A stretch of DNA of 62,426 nucleotides from Neisseria montereyensis (GTDB lineage Bacteria; Pseudomonadota; Gammaproteobacteria; Burkholderiales; Neisseriaceae): assembly GCF_024834045.1 (NCBI RefSeq), contig NZ_JANUXW010000010.1, positions 1 through 62,426 of the forward strand. Direction: 5' to 3'. The notes beneath the pieces were generated by a model. The model searched no databases, had not been told where the DNA came from, and saw nothing but the letters and a program-made list of their open reading frames with translations. Numbering within the stretch: the first letter of the stretch is position 1; each line of letters opens with the position of its first letter. The translations under genes were made by a program, and so were the position numbers. Shown one piece after another: positions 19,807-29,121 of the stretch.

Positions 19807-20580
19807 CTAAGATTTGTTTTTATTGTCTAAATTTTGAAGTTGTAAAACATCAACTTTATTTAAACTTTCATGATCAATATTATTACAGTCTAAATCTATC
19901 TGTTCCAAATATATACTTTTTAAATGGTTTTCAATAAAAACCTGACTCTTATTGGTTAAGTTATAAATACTTTGATTTAAATTAATAATATCGGAATTTA
20001 ACTCATTCAAAAAAGCACTTGCTGTATCAATAATATTTCCTAACTTTCTATCTGCAGCTTTATATAATATTTCTTGGGCTGTCATATTATTTGAAAACTG
20101 TTTTTCAATTTTTTCAAATTCCAACATGGTTTGATTTAAGGCATCATCTTGTAACTTACGATATCGCTGTACTTTTTGATATACCATATCTTGGGCTTTT
20201 GATTTTAAATCAATTTGCATCATGCCTATTGCATGAATAGATTGAGTATTTAATTTAGTTAACTCTTCTTGATAATGCATAATCGCCTCAGTAGTTAATT
20301 TCAAACGTTCTAATAATTTATCTTTACGCCACTCTTCAATCTCAGCATTAATTCTTTTAATCTCTGCTTCTTTTTTAATACTCAGATTAACCTGATCAGC
20401 CTCAAAATCAGCCTGAGCCTGTAAATAATCTACCTGTCGACGATAATCACTATCTTTAGCTTCTTCGTATCGATTATGTTCCCTGATGCGCATAGGTTCC
20501 GATACTAAATCACACACAGTATCAATAACAGAACCCATCGCATTCCCAATTGTATCGACTAATCCACTAAGAAAACCCAT
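19807..20580 (-). CDS. Unrecognised coiled-coil protein with an amphipathic N-terminus (pheS-pheT cassette, third gene)
   Basis: I do not recognise this 257-residue protein. Residues 2-27 form a Gly-spaced amphipathic or hydrophobic helix (GFLSGLVDTIGNAMGSVIDT), which could associate with or insert into membranes. Residues 35-210 are almost entirely helical, with heptad-like Ile/Leu spacing and high Lys/Glu content, indicating a long coiled coil. There is no signal peptide, no catalytic motif and only two cysteines. Its start overlaps the stop of the previous gene by one base (TAATG), so the two are translationally coupled. It is AT-rich, free of DUS, and transcribed with pheS and pheT. Confidence 0.8.
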   Translation of the reverse strand: MGFLSGLVDTIGNAMGSVIDTVCDLVSEPMRIREHNRYEEAKDSDYRRQVDYLQAQADFEADQVNLSIKKEAEIKRINAEIEEWRKDKLLERLKLTTEAIMHYQEELTKLNTQSIHAIGMMQIDLKSKAQDMVYQKVQRYRKLQDDALNQTMLEFEKIEKQFSNNMTAQEILYKAADRKLGNIIDTASAFLNELNSDIINLNQSIYNLTNKSQVFIENHLKSIYLEQIDLDCNNIDHESLNKVDVLQLQNLDNKNKS

Positions 20581-21041
20581 TACTGCCCCTCATTTAATAA
20601 CCTCTTGTATTCTCTTTCAAATAAAGCCTTATCTTTATCCAAAGAATACTTTAATCGCTGGTAATTGATTTCATCTTTTATACCTATATCAATTAATGAT
20701 TGCAATAAAAGCTGTTTTTCTTTAAGTATAGATAAATAGAGTCCTGACAATTGAGGATTTAATTCAATACCTATTATCTTCTTCTGCATTAATTTTAATA
20801 AAGCATCAATAAATATATGATTTTTTATGAAATTCTGTTCAGAAGCTATTTCAATATGTTTATTAATCCATAAAATAAATTCACACTCTATTAATAAATC
20901 AATTAATTCTGAATTGTTCTCAAATCTAAAGAAACTTCCAAATAAATCAAAATTTTCACTACACGTACGCGACACTAATTGCATACGTGCAGAATGAAGA
21001 ATATTTAATAAAGAAATTAAATCATTATTTAGGTTGTTCAT
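20580..21041 (-). CDS. Unrecognised helical protein (pheS-pheT cassette, second gene)
   Basis: I do not recognise this 153-residue protein. It is predicted to be all-helical and rich in Leu/Ile, with a short hydrophobic stretch around residues 49-55 (CEFILWI) and a charged C-terminal helix (LDKDKALFEREYKRLLNEG). No enzyme motif or signal peptide is seen. It overlaps the preceding gene by 17 nt and the following one by 1 nt. That tight packing argues that all three products act together, possibly as subunits of one complex. Confidence 0.78.
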   Translation of the reverse strand: MNNLNNDLISLLNILHSARMQLVSRTCSENFDLFGSFFRFENNSELIDLLIECEFILWINKHIEIASEQNFIKNHIFIDALLKLMQKKIIGIELNPQLSGLYLSILKEKQLLLQSLIDIGIKDEINYQRLKYSLDKDKALFEREYKRLLNEGQ

Positions 21042-21549
21042 TATGCTCTGTTAACCCAATACTAGCATTACCTGCTTGAGCCATCTCACGAATTTTCCCA
21101 ATAGTATCCAAAGTATTTTCATCAATCAGATTACTACTTAAGTCAAGACTTGTTGTATAAGTTAACACTAAATCTTGTATCCATTTAGAAGCAACCGAGC
21201 TCTCTATTTGAGCATTTGTCAATGTAGATGACACTTCATGTAAGGTTTCTGAAAAGAATTTTGCACGCTCCTTACGCAAATCTTCTTGTAGCGTATTCGC
21301 AAATTTAATTTCTTCTTTAAAGTCTTTAATCAAAGTTAGATACCTCTGCTCATATGTAAACAAAATATCCAGTTTGTTTTTTAAAGCCTCATATTCCACA
21401 TTTTGCTGTATATCTCTAAAAATTTTATTGGTTACTTCACTCTTAAAACCAGCCCAATCAGGATTCTGATCATTAGCTGTAAGCTTATAATGATCAATAG
21501 CTCCCTGAACAGAATTGGTAATTAACTCTTGTAGTTGATTTACTTTCAT
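21025..21549 (-). CDS. Unrecognised helical protein (pheS-pheT cassette, first gene)
   Basis: I do not recognise this 174-residue protein. It is predicted to be mostly helical, with coiled-coil-like segments at about 50-110 and a polar, flexible C-terminus. There are no cysteines, no signal peptide and no catalytic motif. A good ribosome binding site (AGAGGAAAAAAG) precedes the ATG, which lies 11 nt after the pheS stop codon. It therefore opens a cassette of about 1.74 kb inserted between pheS and pheT. Confidence 0.78.
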   Translation of the reverse strand: MKVNQLQELITNSVQGAIDHYKLTANDQNPDWAGFKSEVTNKIFRDIQQNVEYEALKNKLDILFTYEQRYLTLIKDFKEEIKFANTLQEDLRKERAKFFSETLHEVSSTLTNAQIESSVASKWIQDLVLTYTTSLDLSSNLIDENTLDTIGKIREMAQAGNASIGLTEHNEQPK

Positions 21550-21560
21550 ACTTTTTTCCT

Positions 21561-22739
<1,179 letters not shown>

Positions 22740-22840
22740 TTATCACAAAAACCGATACGGGTCGGGCATCGATACGGGCGGATATTTAATTTATCCCGCT
22801 CTTTATCAAAAGGTAATATCATGCTTATTCATATTCATTG

Positions 22841-22872
22841 AGGCCGTCTGAAACTTTTTTCAGGCGGCCTTA
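22841..22872 (-). terminator. Terminator of metF, mixed DUS arms
   Basis: AGGCCGTCTGAAA (22841-22853) pairs with TTTCAGGCGGCCT, with one G-U position because one arm has the variant core GCCGCCTGAA. It lies just downstream of the metF stop. Confidence 0.75.
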
Positions 22873-22900
22873 TTTCAACTTTATCGCTGTTTTTAAATAT

Positions 22901-23740
22901 TTAATAGCCAAGCCGTTGGCAAATGGTAGACACCAACCCTGCTTGGTTTAATGTGTAGAAATGCAGGCTGGGCGCCCCTTCGCGCAGAAGCCGTTCGCAC
23001 ATTTCGGTTACCACATCCAATGCCAAGGCTTTAATAGATGCGGTATCGTCTGCATAAGATTGCAGTTTCAAACGCAACCAACGGGGGATTTCGGCACCAC
23101 AAGTATCGGAAAAGCGTGCCAGTTTGGAAAAGCTGGCAATCGGCATAATGCCGGGAATAATCGGGATATCCACACCGCGACCGCGCACATCGTCTACAAA
23201 GCGGAAATAAGAATCAGGATTATAAAAATATTGGGTAATGGCCGAATCGGCACCGGCTTTGGCTTTGCGGACAAAATTATTCAAGTCGTCTTCGGCACTG
23301 CGTGCCTGCGGGTGATATTCGGGATAAGCTGCCACCTCCACATAGAAATCGTTGTTAAATTCTTCTTTAATTAAAGAAACCAATTCGTTGGCATAACGCA
23401 AACCACTCAAACCGCCCCCCATGCCGGATGGAATATCGCCGCGCAAGGCAACAATATGGCGTACGCCAAGCGCTTTATATTCGTTGAGCAAATCAATGAT
23501 TTCTTGCGGCTGCATGCCGACACAAGGCAGATGGGGCGCGGCGGCCACACCTTCGGATAAAATATCTTTAATCGTCTGCATGGTTCCCTCTTTAGTCGAG
23601 CCGCCCGCACCTGACGTGCAAGAAAAGAATTCAGGGGAAAATTGGCGCAACTGTTTGCGGGTAATCACCTGCTTGGCTCGGCCTTCAGGGGTTCGTGTCG
23701 GGAAAAATTCAAAACTGAGTTGTTTGCGTGTTGAAGTCAT
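22901..23740 (-). CDS. metF: Methylenetetrahydrofolate reductase
   Basis: This 279-residue flavoprotein reduces 5,10-methylene-THF to 5-methyl-THF for methionine synthesis. The N-terminus has the family motif LSFEFFPTRTPEG. The TIM-barrel signatures CTSGAGGS, HIVALRGD and DSAITQYFYNPD are present, as is PGIMPI. The frame extends to 23797, but the ATG at 23740 follows AGGCGG and fits the family start. The gene stands alone upstream of the pheST unit. Confidence 0.95.
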   Translation of the reverse strand: MTSTRKQLSFEFFPTRTPEGRAKQVITRKQLRQFSPEFFSCTSGAGGSTKEGTMQTIKDILSEGVAAAPHLPCVGMQPQEIIDLLNEYKALGVRHIVALRGDIPSGMGGGLSGLRYANELVSLIKEEFNNDFYVEVAAYPEYHPQARSAEDDLNNFVRKAKAGADSAITQYFYNPDSYFRFVDDVRGRGVDIPIIPGIMPIASFSKLARFSDTCGAEIPRWLRLKLQSYADDTASIKALALDVVTEMCERLLREGAPSLHFYTLNQAGLVSTICQRLGY

Positions 23741-24035
23741 GATGCCGCCTTTTTTATCATTGTTAGATGTAAAAAAACCTTTATCGGCAGAAAACAATCA
23801 TTTCTTTTTATTCTTAAAAACAATTATCTGGCCAATAGGTTATCTATTCTAGGATTATGCACGCAAACAAAGGGAATACCAAACAATCCTAAGGATTCGG
23901 ATGTGAAAAATATTCTTTTTTGTATGAATATTATTTTTATATTTTGATTTTTTTAAAGAAATTTATTCATTTTCAAATACGATAAGGCCGTCTGAAAAAA
24001 GAAAACACTACCCACAAAAACGGCTTTAATACGGG

Positions 24036-24398
24036 TTAAGCATCTGGTAAGCGCCACATCCATACGGCTACACTAAAACAGCATACGGATGTGATGGCGG
24101 CCACCCACCATCTTTCAGGAAATCGATAAAACATCCAAGCGCAGGAAAGGGCCATCATGGAAAAAGCAAAATATTTCGCCTTGCGGGAAACCGCGCGGCG
24201 CTCTTCCCAGTTTTGCACCATCGGGCCAAAAAAACGGTGTTGGTGTAGCCAACGGTGGAAACGCGGCGATGCCCGCGCCCAACAGGCGGCAGCCAGAATA
24301 ACGAACGGCGTGGTCGGTAATACCGGTAAAAAAATACCGATAATGCCCAACAAGAGGGCCATCGCACCGAACAGCCAAAATATCGAACGAAGTATCAT
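24036..24398 (-). CDS. YbaN/DUF454 inner-membrane protein
   Basis: This is a 120-residue small membrane protein of the DUF454 (YbaN) family. It has hydrophobic segments at about residues 5-40 and 85-115. Between them is the conserved FVILAAACWARASPRFHRWLHQH-like region and a charged NWEERRAVSRKAK loop. The function is not established. The start follows AAGGGAAAAC. Other open frames across this segment are shadows. Confidence 0.88.
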   Translation of the reverse strand: MILRSIFWLFGAMALLLGIIGIFLPVLPTTPFVILAAACWARASPRFHRWLHQHRFFGPMVQNWEERRAVSRKAKYFAFSMMALSCAWMFYRFPERWWVAAITSVCCFSVAVWMWRLPDA

Positions 24399-24439
24399 GT
24401 TTTCCCTTTTATTATTGAAATTTAAATAATCATTATTTT

Positions 24440-25042
24440 TTAAGATTTGCCTTTTTCGGAATGCGTGGCATTATGCATAGGGCAAACCGGCACACCTAGC
24501 TTATCCCAACCTTCTTTTCCCATTTCGGTTAAAAGTGCCATATTTCTGCCGAACACTGCTTCCGCATCCGGGAAAGCTTCCACGGCCTTGCTGATGCTGT
24601 CTTCACGAATCAAGTGCAAAGTCGGATAAGGCGAGCGGTTGGTATAGTTGGTAATATCGTCTGCATCCGTTCCTTCAAACTGAAAATCGGGATGAAACGG
24701 TGCAATCTGAATCACGCCTTCTAAGTTATTATCTTGTATGGCTTGGTCGGCCAGCGCCAACATATCGTTAAATAAGAAAAAATCCCCGAATAAAGTCGGA
24801 TGGATCAATAAGCTCGTTTCTATTTCCGTGGGCGGCGTATTGCCCAATAATTGCAATTCCCTATCCAAATCTTCTAAAAAACCATCCAGATGTTTGGCAT
24901 GGCTCACCTCTATGCGCACCAAGCCTTTCACATAAGGGGCTTTGGCAAACGGGCATAAGTTCAAACCGATTACGGCTTTTTCAAGCCATTCTTTTGTTTG
25001 GCCGACAATCGTTTCATCATCGGGTATTTTAGAAAGCATCAT
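24440..25042 (-). CDS. DUF1415 family protein
   Basis: This 200-residue cytoplasmic protein belongs to DUF1415, a conserved family without known function. The hallmarks are TKEWLEKAVIGLNLCPFAKA near the N-terminus, ETSLLIHP, a QIAPFHPDFQFEG core and NRSPYPTLHLIRED. Single Cys and His residues in conserved positions suggest, but do not prove, metal or catalytic use. It lies 41 nt upstream of the DUF454 gene and may be co-transcribed with it. Confidence 0.88.
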   Translation of the reverse strand: MMLSKIPDDETIVGQTKEWLEKAVIGLNLCPFAKAPYVKGLVRIEVSHAKHLDGFLEDLDRELQLLGNTPPTEIETSLLIHPTLFGDFFLFNDMLALADQAIQDNNLEGVIQIAPFHPDFQFEGTDADDITNYTNRSPYPTLHLIREDSISKAVEAFPDAEAVFGRNMALLTEMGKEGWDKLGVPVCPMHNATHSEKGKS

Positions 25043-25124
25043 AACGTCGCCATAAGCATGGAAAGGCAGGTATTATAAAGTTTTTTAACGACAATGAAAC
25101 CAACTGTTCACAGGCCATAAGCAA

Positions 25125-25158
25125 ACAGGCCGTCTGAAACCGTTTCAGACGGCCTGTT
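25125..25158 (-). terminator. DUS inverted-repeat terminator of the Lrp-family gene
   Basis: CAGGCCGTCTGAAAC and GTTTCAGACGGCCTG form a 15-bp perfect stem 21 nt after the regulator stop codon. Confidence 0.85.
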
Positions 25159-25178
25159 TCATAGATGCCTTACCAAAT

Positions 25179-25661
25179 TTAATCTTGCTGTAAATGCCCG
25201 AGCGGTAACGCCGTGGTATTTTTAATTTCTTTTAAAACAAAGCTGGATTTTGCATCTTGCACACCCGGATGGGATAGCAGGGTATCCAACACAAAATGCG
25301 AAAAAGCATTCATATCGGTAAAAAATGCATGCAGCAGATAATCGGTTTCACCCGTGAGCGCAAAACAACTCAACACTTCCGGCCAGCCTTGTACCGCTTC
25401 TGAAAAATCATTACGCGCTTCTACGGCTTTATCAATAGAAACCCGAATAAACGCCTGCAAGCCAAGATGGACGGAAACCGGCGCCAATAAAGCCGCATAT
25501 TGTCGAATAATACCCGCATCTTCCAACTGCTTTAAACGGCGCAAACAGGGAGACGGCGACAATGCTACGCGCTCGGAAAGCTCGACATTGGTCAGACGGC
25601 CGTTTTCTTGTAATACCTGTAAAATTTTTAAATCGGTTTTATCTAAAGTGATTTGTGCCAT
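25179..25661 (-). CDS. Lrp/AsnC-family transcriptional regulator
   Basis: This 160-residue regulator has an N-terminal HTH (LTNVELSERVALSPSPCLRRL) and a C-terminal RAM ligand-binding domain (ALTGETDYLLHAFF). Such proteins form octamers that respond to amino acids such as leucine or alanine. It is divergent from gcvT across a 690-nt gap containing the glycine riboswitch, so regulation of glycine cleavage is possible but unproven. Lrp controls gcv in E. coli. Confidence 0.93.
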   Translation of the reverse strand: MAQITLDKTDLKILQVLQENGRLTNVELSERVALSPSPCLRRLKQLEDAGIIRQYAALLAPVSVHLGLQAFIRVSIDKAVEARNDFSEAVQGWPEVLSCFALTGETDYLLHAFFTDMNAFSHFVLDTLLSHPGVQDAKSSFVLKEIKNTTALPLGHLQQD

Positions 25662-26116
25662 ACTTTTTTACCTTTTTCTTATTGATATGAACAGCATCTG
25701 CCTCAATCATACCTTAATATAAAATAATTTAACTTAACGCACAATGGCTTAAAAAACATATTCTATTAAGACAATCTATAAAAATATAACCCGTTTGCAG
25801 CCATATATTGTTTTTACAATAAAAAACAGATAACAGATATTAACAGATATATAGATAATATATAAACATTAACTCATTGTTTATATATAATAATTTATAT
25901 AAATCCCTTATATATCAGTGAATAAGCCGTCTGAAAAATATCCCGGTATCAACCTAAGCCTGCCAACGCTCTTTTCATTTCAATAAAAATACAATATTCA
26001 CAAGCATCTGTTGTATTGTGATAACTAATAAATTTAATTGTCATTAAATAATTATTAATTCCCCTCATATCAATGATGCTTGCCCGAACACTCAATTACC
26101 GCCATAATTCCGAAAA
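25662..26116. other. AT-rich divergent control region between the Lrp-family gene and gcvT
   Basis: This stretch of about 455 nt has no gene. It contains many T/A runs typical of Lrp-type binding regions and one DUS variant (AAGCCGTCTGAA near 25925). The gcvT promoter must lie here, upstream of the riboswitch, but no boxes stand out. Confidence 0.45.
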
Positions 26117-26304
26117 CGTGCAGGAGAGAGCCCGCCACCTATATGGCAAAGGCCACCGAAGGCGCAGAGACCCTTAAATCGCTCAGGTAAAAGGACTGCA
26201 CGAATCAAACACATCTGGAGAGCGGCGCGGCGGCGCCCACCGAAGGGGAGAAGATAGCCGATATATTTTTCGGCATATCGAAAATCTCAGGTTCAAGGAC
26301 AGAT
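26117..26304 (+). promoter_or_regulatory. Tandem glycine riboswitch upstream of gcvT
   Basis: Two consecutive glycine aptamers are visible. Aptamer I spans 26117-26202, with P1 CGTGCAG/CTGCACG and the GGAGAG...GCCACCGAAGG...AAGGACTGC core. Aptamer II spans 26213-26304, with P1 ATCTG/CAGAT and the same conserved core (GGAGAG...CCACCGAAGGGG...AAGGACAGA). The short linker is normal for the tandem class. Downstream, a GC-rich hairpin (about 26309-26333) ending in CTTTTA and the GGAG ribosome binding site at 26340 could form the expression platform. It is expected to turn on gcvT when glycine is high. Confidence 0.93.
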
Positions 26305-26354
26305 AGGGCAGCGGATAAACAACGCCGCCTTTTATCTATGGAGAAACTTGAAAC

Positions 26355-27455
26355 ATGACCACCCTGAAAACCACCCCTTTTTATCAAGCCCATCAAGAAG
26401 CCGGCGGCAAACTTGTCGATTTTGCCGGTTGGCATTTGCCCGTTAACTACGGCTCACAAATCCAAGAACACGAAGCCGTACGCACCGATGCCGGTATGTT
26501 CGATGTATCCCACATGCTGATTACCGATGTGAGCGGTGATCAAGCCAAAGCCTTTTTCCGCAAATTGTTGGCCAATGATGTCAATAAACTCGGTTTTGTC
26601 GGCAAAGCCCTCTACTCTGCCATGCTCAACGACAACGGCGGCGTGATGGACGACTTAATCGTTTACCGCACCAATGAAGCCGAAACCCAATACCGCATCG
26701 TATCCAACGGCGCAACCCGTGAAAAAGATTCTGCCCAATTTGCCAAAATCGGGGCCGAATTCGGTATCAGCCTCAACCCACGTTATGATTTAGCCATGCT
26801 GGCCGTGCAAGGCCCCAATGCCATTACCAAACTGCTGCAAGTGAAACCCGAATGGGCGGAAACTGTAAATAATCTGGCCGTATTCCAAGGTGCTGATCTC
26901 GGCAATGATTGGTTTGTCGCCCGCACAGGTTATACCGGTGAAGACGGTGTAGAAGTAATGCTGCCCGCTACCGAAGCCACTGCCTTCTTCAAAGCCCTGC
27001 AAGCAGTCGGCGTACAACCTTGCGGTTTAGGCGCACGCGACACCCTACGCATGGAAGCCGGCATGAACCTCTACGGCAACGATATGGACGACGACACCAG
27101 CCCGCTGCAAGCCGGCATGGGTTGGACAGTTGATTTAAAAGACGAGACCCGCGATTTTGTCGGCAAAGCCCCTCTAGTCGCCCTTAAAGAAAAAGGCGTA
27201 GACGTAAAACAAGTCGGCCTATTGCTTGCCAAAGGCGGTGTGCTACGCGACCATATGGAAGTGATTACCGACCAAGGCAAAGGCATCACCACCAGCGGTG
27301 TTTTCTCACCCAGCTTAAAACAATCCATCGCTATTGCCCGTGTGCCTAAAGCTTTTAATGGCGACACGGCTAAAGTGCTTATGCGCGGCAAAGAAGTGGA
27401 CGTTCGTGTATTGAAACTGCCATTTGTGCGTAATGGTAAAAAGCAGTTTGATTGA
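26355..27455 (+). CDS. gcvT: Glycine cleavage system T protein (aminomethyltransferase)
   Basis: This 366-residue folate-dependent enzyme transfers the aminomethyl carbon from lipoyl-H protein to tetrahydrofolate and releases ammonia. Typical motifs are [32 protein letters not shown] and the C-terminal GxSPTLxxxIAxARV-like segment. Its expression is governed by the tandem glycine riboswitch just upstream. gcvH lies 2.4 kb downstream, separated by unrelated genes, and gcvP is not in the window. Confidence 0.97.
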   Translation: MTTLKTTPFYQAHQEAGGKLVDFAGWHLPVNYGSQIQEHEAVRTDAGMFDVSHMLITDVSGDQAKAFFRKLLANDVNKLGFVGKALYSAMLNDNGGVMDDLIVYRTNEAETQYRIVSNGATREKDSAQFAKIGAEFGISLNPRYDLAMLAVQGPNAITKLLQVKPEWAETVNNLAVFQGADLGNDWFVARTGYTGEDGVEVMLPATEATAFFKALQAVGVQPCGLGARDTLRMEAGMNLYGNDMDDDTSPLQAGMGWTVDLKDETRDFVGKAPLVALKEKGVDVKQVGLLLAKGGVLRDHMEVITDQGKGITTSGVFSPSLKQSIAIARVPKAFNGDTAKVLMRGKEVDVRVLKLPFVRNGKKQFD

Positions 27456-27469
27456 TATTAGGTGTATTC

Positions 27470-27510
27470 AGACGGCTTCATAGTGATAATGACTATGAAG
27501 CTGTTTTAAA
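27470..27510 (+). terminator. Terminator of gcvT
   Basis: GGCTTCATAGT pairs with ACTATGAAGCT around a 7-nt loop and is followed by GTTTTAAA. Part of a DUS core (CAGACGGC) sits at the 5' edge. Confidence 0.75.
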
Positions 27511-27634
27511 TCAACAATATTTAAAATTACTACAATTATATACAAATTAATAATTATTTAAATTTTATTAATTAAGATGAAATTTTTTATATTAATTATT
27601 ACTTATTCATCTATTTTTAGATTAATCTTATTAA

Positions 27635-27868
27635 TATATACTTTCAAAAAATATAAGACCTAACAATGCCAATTTAAATAAAAATCAAAATAAAGAATTG
27701 ACCAAACAATGCTTAGCAAATAGCAACTGAATCCTACAAGGTTTAGATAAACAATATAGTTCCTATCAGGAGAAATAAATGATTACACAATTTAAAACTA
27801 TTGTTATTATCTCTATCTTTGTAATCGGAATATTTCAGACGGCTTTTAAAACTTATCGGGCCGTCTGA
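27635..27868 (+). pseudogene. Remnants of one or two small genes
   Basis: A frame from 27635 to 27778 is open for 47 codons apart from one internal TGA (27728-27730), and has protein-like composition (KELTKQCLANSN, then ILQGLDKQYSSYQEK). Its TAA stop abuts an ATG at 27779 that has a good ribosome binding site (CAGGAGAAA). That ATG opens a 29-codon frame beginning with a hydrophobic signal-like helix (MITQFKTIVIISIFVIGIF), and the frame ends inside a DUS. The layout looks like a decayed operon truncated at a DUS, but spurious frames in AT-rich DNA remain possible. No family is recognised. Confidence 0.35.
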
Positions 27869-27970
27869 AGGTCTTACCCTCTAGAGTCCGATATCGACTA
27901 AAGTAAAAAATGATAATATGCCCCAATATATAAAATTTTCTAACCATATACTCAATCAAGGAGAAATATC

Positions 27971-28453
27971 ATGAAAAAAGAATGGATTATCTTCAGTTTT
28001 TGCTTAGTCTTATCTACTTCTCTTTACGCTGCCACCCAAACTGCCTCTGCTGCCAAAAGGCAGGCAACAACTGAAGAATCCGTTTATTTATCTGATTTAC
28101 TCAAAAAACAGCCCTATGCCAATTTATGGAAAACCACAGTCTGGGATAAAGTGCCGGATCAAAAAGACCCCAAATTTTCTTGGCTGAAAGACGGTGGTAC
28201 AACCACACCCGCCACCACGGCTAAAATCGGCTATGAAACCTATCACAAAATAGAAGGCTGTAAGCCGCACTCTTGTGCCGGTGATGATGAAGTTTTGGTT
28301 TTAATGAATAATAAAAAAGTCATGGCTTTGCAGCTTTACACACAATCTAAAGGCAATGTAACCAACGGACAAAAATTAGAAAAAATGTATGGCAGCCCGA
28401 CAACGCTTGAGCAACGTTATTTTGATGCATGGAAAAAGAATTTTGGTCATTAA
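27971..28453 (+). CDS. Ivy-family periplasmic lysozyme inhibitor, copy 1
   Basis: This 160-residue protein has a signal peptide (cleavage near ...STSLYA) and the core of the Ivy (inhibitor of vertebrate lysozyme) family. That core is a WLKDGGTTTPA segment, a conserved ETYHKIEGCKPHSC motif with cysteines C97 and C102, and downstream strands. The CKPHxC loop is the part of Ivy that plugs the active site of C-type lysozyme. The mature protein should be periplasmic or secreted. It is followed by a paralogue of identical length. The assignment rests on motif recognition, so inhibition of lysozyme is inferred. Confidence 0.85.
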   Translation: MKKEWIIFSFCLVLSTSLYAATQTASAAKRQATTEESVYLSDLLKKQPYANLWKTTVWDKVPDQKDPKFSWLKDGGTTTPATTAKIGYETYHKIEGCKPHSCAGDDEVLVLMNNKKVMALQLYTQSKGNVTNGQKLEKMYGSPTTLEQRYFDAWKKNFGH

Positions 28454-28480
28454 TGACTATTAGTACTATTTATCATGCCC

Positions 28481-28499
28481 AGCCGTTTTCAGACGGCTT
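28481..28499 (+). terminator. Short DUS-derived hairpin between the two Ivy genes
   Basis: AGCCGT (from 28481) pairs with ACGGCT around TTTCAG. It could attenuate transcription between the paralogues. The stem is only 6 bp, so this is weak. Confidence 0.4.
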
Positions 28500-28523
28500 G
28501 TTATTCATTCAAGGATAAGCATT

Positions 28524-29006
28524 ATGAAAAAAGAATGGATTACCGCTAGTTTATGCCTTGCCTTAGCCTGTCCGCTTTATGCGGCACCCAACAATTCACC
28601 TGCTGTAAAAAAGCAGGCAGCAGCAGAAAAGCCGGTTTATTTGTTTGAGTTAATCGAAAAGCAACCGTATGCGAACTTATGGAGAAATACGGTTTGGAAT
28701 AAAGTACCGAATAAAAAAGACTTTAATTTTTCTTGGTTGAAAAGCGGTGGTACAACTTCACCTGCTGAAACCGTTAAAATCGGCAATGAAACTTATTACA
28801 AAATAGAAGCGTGCCGACCACATTTATGTGGCGGCGATTATGATATTTTGGTTTTAATAAACAAAAAGAAAGTGATGGCATTACAACTTTATGCGTTGCC
28901 TAAAGGCAATGTATCCAACGGCCGCAAAATGGAAAAAATGTACGGCACACCCACCGCACTGGAGCGCCGCTATTTTAATGTATGGAAACAAGATTATGGC
29001 CGCTAA
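28524..29006 (+). CDS. Ivy-family periplasmic lysozyme inhibitor, copy 2
   Basis: This 160-residue paralogue of the preceding gene aligns without gaps; by direct count 101 of 160 residues are identical. It keeps the signal peptide (cleavage near ...CPLYA), the WLKSGGTTSPAETV segment and the active-site loop, here CRPHLC (C97 and C102). Replacement of K and S by R and L in the loop could change the target lysozyme or affinity. It has its own ribosome binding site (AAGGATAAGC). The pair arose by tandem duplication. Confidence 0.85.
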   Translation: MKKEWITASLCLALACPLYAAPNNSPAVKKQAAAEKPVYLFELIEKQPYANLWRNTVWNKVPNKKDFNFSWLKSGGTTSPAETVKIGNETYYKIEACRPHLCGGDYDILVLINKKKVMALQLYALPKGNVSNGRKMEKMYGTPTALERRYFNVWKQDYGR

Positions 29007-29040
29007 TCCATTGTGATTTATTATTATGTTTTATCGTTCT

Positions 29041-29074
29041 CAGACGGCCTGTTCTCAATAAAAGAGGCCGTCTG
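29041..29074 (+). terminator. Inverted DUS pair after the second Ivy gene
   Basis: CAGACGGCCT (29041-29050) and AGGCCGTCTG (29065-29074) are perfect reverse complements with a 14-nt loop, 34 nt after the stop codon. Confidence 0.6.
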
Positions 29075-29121
29075 AAATCTGAAAAATATCAACCAAATCC
29101 ATCCTATTGAGGAGAATCATC

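Noticed and set aside
19807-21549. Restriction-modification system between pheS and pheT, as found in some meningococci and gonococci.
   Set aside because: None of the three proteins has methyltransferase (DPPY/FxGxG), PD-ExK or helicase motifs.
24115-24378. Alternative minus-strand frames of 87 and 70 codons inside the DUF454 gene.
   Set aside because: They are out of frame with the recognisable DUF454 protein, have atypical composition, and lack ribosome binding sites.
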